DNA from: SIG603 sp964370115
GTDB taxonomy: Bacteria > Bacillota > Clostridia > Oscillospirales > Acutalibacteraceae
Length of the DNA stretch: 64,000 nt
Direction of reading: 5' to 3'
NCBI GenBank assembly: GCA_964370115.1
Contig: CAYJIA010000004.1
Span: 12,380 to 76,379 of the forward strand
Within the stretch, counting starts at the first letter, position 1; each line of letters opens with the position of its first letter. A program made the position numbers and the translations under genes. Of the stretch, positions 61,624 through 64,000 are shown piece after piece. The notes under the pieces are model-generated. The model ran no database searches, was not told the DNA's origin, and worked only from the letters and a program-made list of their open reading frames with translations.

Positions 61624-61652
61624 ATTATATCACAAATTGGGAGGTATAACAA
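61624..61652 (-). promoter_or_regulatory. Promoter of the membrane fusion gene
   Basis: On the minus strand: TTGTTA, 17 bp spacer, TATAAT, ending about 35 bp before the start. It lies just after the S1-protein stop. Confidence 0.6.
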
Positions 61653-61655
61653 GAT

Positions 61656-62576
61656 TTACTCAAAATATGTAACGATGTTTTTGTCGCTTTCTGGTGGAGA
61701 ATAGACAAATTTATCTATATGTTTACCACTATAAAAATATTTTGGTTTTGTCGGCTTATAATTATAATCAAAAGTTTCTATTATAATGAGTTTTACTTTC
61801 ATTCTTTGGGGGATAATACTCTTGATATACACACTCGCCTGTTGACCTGGAAGCACGTTTTCCTTAAGTTCTGCAAGCCCTGCAAGGTTAGGGGTGAGCT
61901 CTACAAAAATACCGTAGCTTTCCACACTTCTCACTATTCCAGCAACCGTTTCACCTGCACTAAACTGGCTTGCGTTTTCTTCCCAAGTGCCCAAAAGTTC
62001 TTTTTGTGTGAGTGTAATTCGCCCATTTTCGGTGTTTTTAACTATTGCTAAAATATTCATACCGACGCTAAATCTCTCTAGAGGATGTTCTATTCTTGAA
62101 ACGGATATCGAATCTATAGGCAAAAGCGCAACTATACCACAACCAATGTCGGCAAATACGCCAAATGCTTCAATATGAGTTATTTTAGCCCTTACAATGT
62201 CGCCAATTTGAAGTTTGTCTACAAATTCTTCTTTGCATCTGTCCTGTGCGTCACGCCTTGACAAAATTGCTGTTATCTTATCGTTTTTATCTCGGATAAA
62301 CTCTTTAATTACAAAGCATACAGGGCGATTTACTCTGGAAATTATGGCAATATCACGCACGGTTCCCTCCTTAATGCCTATGGCACCTTCCTCTCTTGGA
62401 ATTATACCTCGCATCGATTTTAAATCGACAATAATATTGTGCTCGCTGTCGCAAATCATTGCACGAGCCTCGAGTATGCTTTTGTCACGGCAAGCATCGG
62501 ACAGTGATGTCGTCGATTGTAAAATTCCTTTGTTTTCAGCTGTGTCAATCAAATAACCTTCTGGATAATATGTCAT
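61656..62576 (-). CDS. S1-domain RNA-binding protein
   Basis: 306 residues with an N-terminal segment of unknown fold (1-115, including GIIPREEGAIGIKEGTVRDIAIISRVNRPVCFVI). One clear S1 domain follows (LQIGDIVRAKITHIEAFGVFADIGCGIVALLPIDSIS) and a second (FSAGETVAGIVRSVESYGIFVELTPNLAGLAEL). It resembles a short ribosomal S1/general RNA-binding protein found in Clostridia. ATG 62576 is used because GGAGG is 7 bp upstream; the track start at 62606 would place that SD inside the gene. Confidence 0.85.
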   Translation of the reverse strand: MTYYPEGYLIDTAENKGILQSTTSLSDACRDKSILEARAMICDSEHNIIVDLKSMRGIIPREEGAIGIKEGTVRDIAIISRVNRPVCFVIKEFIRDKNDKITAILSRRDAQDRCKEEFVDKLQIGDIVRAKITHIEAFGVFADIGCGIVALLPIDSISVSRIEHPLERFSVGMNILAIVKNTENGRITLTQKELLGTWEENASQFSAGETVAGIVRSVESYGIFVELTPNLAGLAELKENVLPGQQASVYIKSIIPQRMKVKLIIIETFDYNYKPTKPKYFYSGKHIDKFVYSPPESDKNIVTYFE

Positions 62577-62688
62577 ATTTTTGCCTCCTTTATTTTGCCA
62601 TAACATGTTAATTTATTTCCTAAATATGTCTTGGCTATTAAAATATATGAAGCGTTTGTAAAATAAATACTAATAGATTGTTATTTGC

Positions 62689-62717
62689 TTGAAATTTCAT
62701 TACAAATGATATAAAAT
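62689..62717 (+). promoter_or_regulatory. Promoter of the cyclophilin lipoprotein gene
   Basis: TTGAAA, 17 bp spacer, TAAAAT, about 35 bp upstream of the start. Confidence 0.5.
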
Positions 62718-62751
62718 CAATTTAAAGATTAATCTTGAAAAGGAAAATTGT

Positions 62752-63645
62752 ATGAAGAAAATTAAATTGTTATCAGTCATAATGGCAGTTTCTATATTTA
62801 CTACCGGCTGTGCGCAGGCGCAAAATTCAAGTGTTGAGAGCGAAAGTTCTGAGACCGAGATAAAACATAGCGCAAGTGCAGAGCTTGAAATGGATTTAAG
62901 CCTTACAAATGTTTTAGGGACTGAGCCTGATGATATAGTACCGCTTGAAAGCCTTAATTGGAATGTTGAGACACATGAGACGGGATATCAAGTGGAGGAG
63001 CCAGAAGTTGGGGAAGAGATAGCTGTAATAACCACTAACATGGGTACAGTGACTATAAGATTTTTTCCAGAAGTTGCACCAAAAGCTGTATATAACTTTA
63101 AAAAGCTTGCTCAGCAAGGTTTTTATGACGGGATAATATTCCACCGTGTTATGGATAATTTCATGATACAAGGCGGAGATGAAACAGGCATAGGTTCTGG
63201 TGGACAAAGTGTCTGGGGCGAAAAGTTTGAAGACGAATTTAGCCCAAACTTATTTAATATTACAGGTGCTGTGTCTATGGCAAATTCAGGGCCTGGAACC
63301 AATTCAAGTCAATTCTTTATCAATAATACAACAATGTCCGTAGATTGGGCTAGCATGGGCGTTCTTTATGATATGTATCTTGAAGACGAAAGTGTTGCAA
63401 ACGCCTACACAATTACTGATATGACACTAATAGACGATGCAGTTAAATCGCTGTATGAAGAGTACGGTGGAAATGCAAATCTTGACGGTGGTACATCACT
63501 AAGCGGTAGAGGCCACACAGTATTTGCGCAGGTAATAGACGGAATGGATACGGTTGAAGCTATTGCAAAAGTAGCGGTAAACTCGGCAGCTAAACCTATG
63601 GAAGATGTTGTTATTGAAAAAATTGAAATACAAACTTATAATTAA
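62752..63645 (+). CDS. Cyclophilin-type peptidyl-prolyl isomerase lipoprotein
   Basis: 297 residues with a lipoprotein signal ending TTGC (lipid-modified Cys20), an acidic/Ser spacer, and a cyclophilin domain (about 85-295). The active-site region FHRVMDNFMIQGGDETGIGSGG and SMANSGPGTNSSQFFI are present. An insertion of about 55 residues (VDWASMGVLYDMYLED ... NLDGGTSLSGRG) interrupts the domain before HTVFAQVIDGMDTVEAIA; such inserts are known in clostridial PPIases. It folds exported proteins at the outer face of the membrane. Confidence 0.92.
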   Translation: MKKIKLLSVIMAVSIFTTGCAQAQNSSVESESSETEIKHSASAELEMDLSLTNVLGTEPDDIVPLESLNWNVETHETGYQVEEPEVGEEIAVITTNMGTVTIRFFPEVAPKAVYNFKKLAQQGFYDGIIFHRVMDNFMIQGGDETGIGSGGQSVWGEKFEDEFSPNLFNITGAVSMANSGPGTNSSQFFINNTTMSVDWASMGVLYDMYLEDESVANAYTITDMTLIDDAVKSLYEEYGGNANLDGGTSLSGRGHTVFAQVIDGMDTVEAIAKVAVNSAAKPMEDVVIEKIEIQTYN

Positions 63646-63659
63646 AAGGAGCGTTAAAA

Positions 63660-63977
63660 ATGGCAGTACTACATGTTAACACACAAGAATTTAAAGAATT
63701 AATAGAGAATAAACCCTTAGTAGTGGTTGACTTTTTTGCAACATGGTGTGGACCTTGCAAAATGATAGCACCAGTACTTGAAGAGTTAGCAGAAAAATAT
63801 GATGGCAAAGTTGCCGTTGCAAAAGTAGATATAGATAAAGAGACTGAACTTACAGCAAGTTTTGGCATTATGAGTGTTCCTACAGTTTTAATATTTAAAG
63901 ATGGCGAACTAGCCTCTACAGAAGCTGGCGCAAGACCACTTGACTACTATGTAGAAAAAGTAGAAGATTTTCTATAA
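63660..63977 (+). CDS. trxA: Thioredoxin
   Basis: 105 residues with WCGPCK (Cys30, Cys33), the cis-Pro in MSVPTVLIFKDGE, and the usual length. It is a cytoplasmic disulfide reductant. SD AAAAGGAGCG; it lies 14 bp after the cyclophilin gene and is probably co-transcribed. The final 23 bp of the window contain nothing recognisable. Confidence 0.95.
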   Translation: MAVLHVNTQEFKELIENKPLVVVDFFATWCGPCKMIAPVLEELAEKYDGKVAVAKVDIDKETELTASFGIMSVPTVLIFKDGELASTEAGARPLDYYVEKVEDFL

Positions 63978-64000
63978 TTAACTCAAAACTCCCTACAAAA

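Noticed and set aside
1..64000. Prophage, integrase, rRNA or tRNA genes
   Set aside because: No integrase, structural phage gene, cloverleaf or rRNA-like sequence was recognised on either strand.

Overview
The window is a gene-dense, AT-rich chromosomal segment from a Gram-positive, low-GC bacterium, most likely an uncultured member of the Clostridia. The evidence is a PolC-type replicase, a CtsR-McsA-McsB-ClpC operon with CtsR boxes, a class B sortase, HemZ, an SpoVB/MurJ-like flippase, strong AGGAGG ribosome binding sites and frequent TTG/GTG starts. No rRNA, tRNA, CRISPR array, phage or transposase gene was seen. Species cannot be named from the sequence alone.

Layout. 1-6030 (+): the 3' end of an S9 peptidase, a CPA1 Na+/H+ antiporter, an MFS transporter, a membrane-anchored RCC1-repeat protein, a GH117-like glycosidase and an APH-fold kinase. 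6014-10775 (-): a TIM-barrel/acyl-CoA synthetase fusion, the split threonine/serine exporter and an RluA-type pseudouridine synthase. The terminator of this operon lies inside the convergent kinase gene. 11043-21572 (+): a housekeeping operon pyrH-frr-uppS-cdsA-dxr-rseP-ispG-polC. 21650-29710 (+): the histidine operon hisZ-G-D-C-B-(A::I)-E, followed by a degenerate methyltransferase and a GH32 sucrase. hisH and hisF are absent and hisA is fused to hisI. 29891-40834 (+): recJ, relA/spoT, an MBL hydrolase, hemZ, a nucleoside kinase, a zinc-ribbon protein, a flippase, mazG, HU and an S4 protein. 40876-43972 (-): a signal-peptide membrane protein with an RPQQ repeat tail, a second APH kinase and a secreted thioredoxin-like/FN3 protein. 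44238-48693 (+): sortase B, MFS, FabV/Ter reductase and a TIM-barrel isomerase. 48694-49876: a repeat-rich island in which two inverted copies of a structured ~170-bp element flank a small membrane protein gene. 49877-54999 (+): carA and a carB::dapF fusion behind a consensus promoter and a likely attenuator. 55000-55450: GTAGGG-type hairpin repeats and a 39-residue Cys-rich membrane peptide. 55634-59797 (+): ctsR-mcsA-mcsB-clpC, with an McsB lacking its C-terminal domain. 59837-62576 (-): a DUF975/PF06541-like membrane fusion and an S1-domain RNA-binding protein. 62752-63977 (+): a cyclophilin lipoprotein and thioredoxin.

The most striking features are several gene fusions that join normally separate enzymes (TIM barrel + acyl-CoA synthetase, HisA + HisI, CarB + DapF, two membrane families). 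Next come the inverted structured repeats flanking one gene, with base changes that keep the hairpins, and the short McsB. The histidine operon looks as if hisH and hisF were deleted, with the hisF loss creating the HisA-HisI fusion. The CarB-DapF fusion ties pyrimidine/arginine precursor supply to lysine and peptidoglycan precursor synthesis in one polypeptide.
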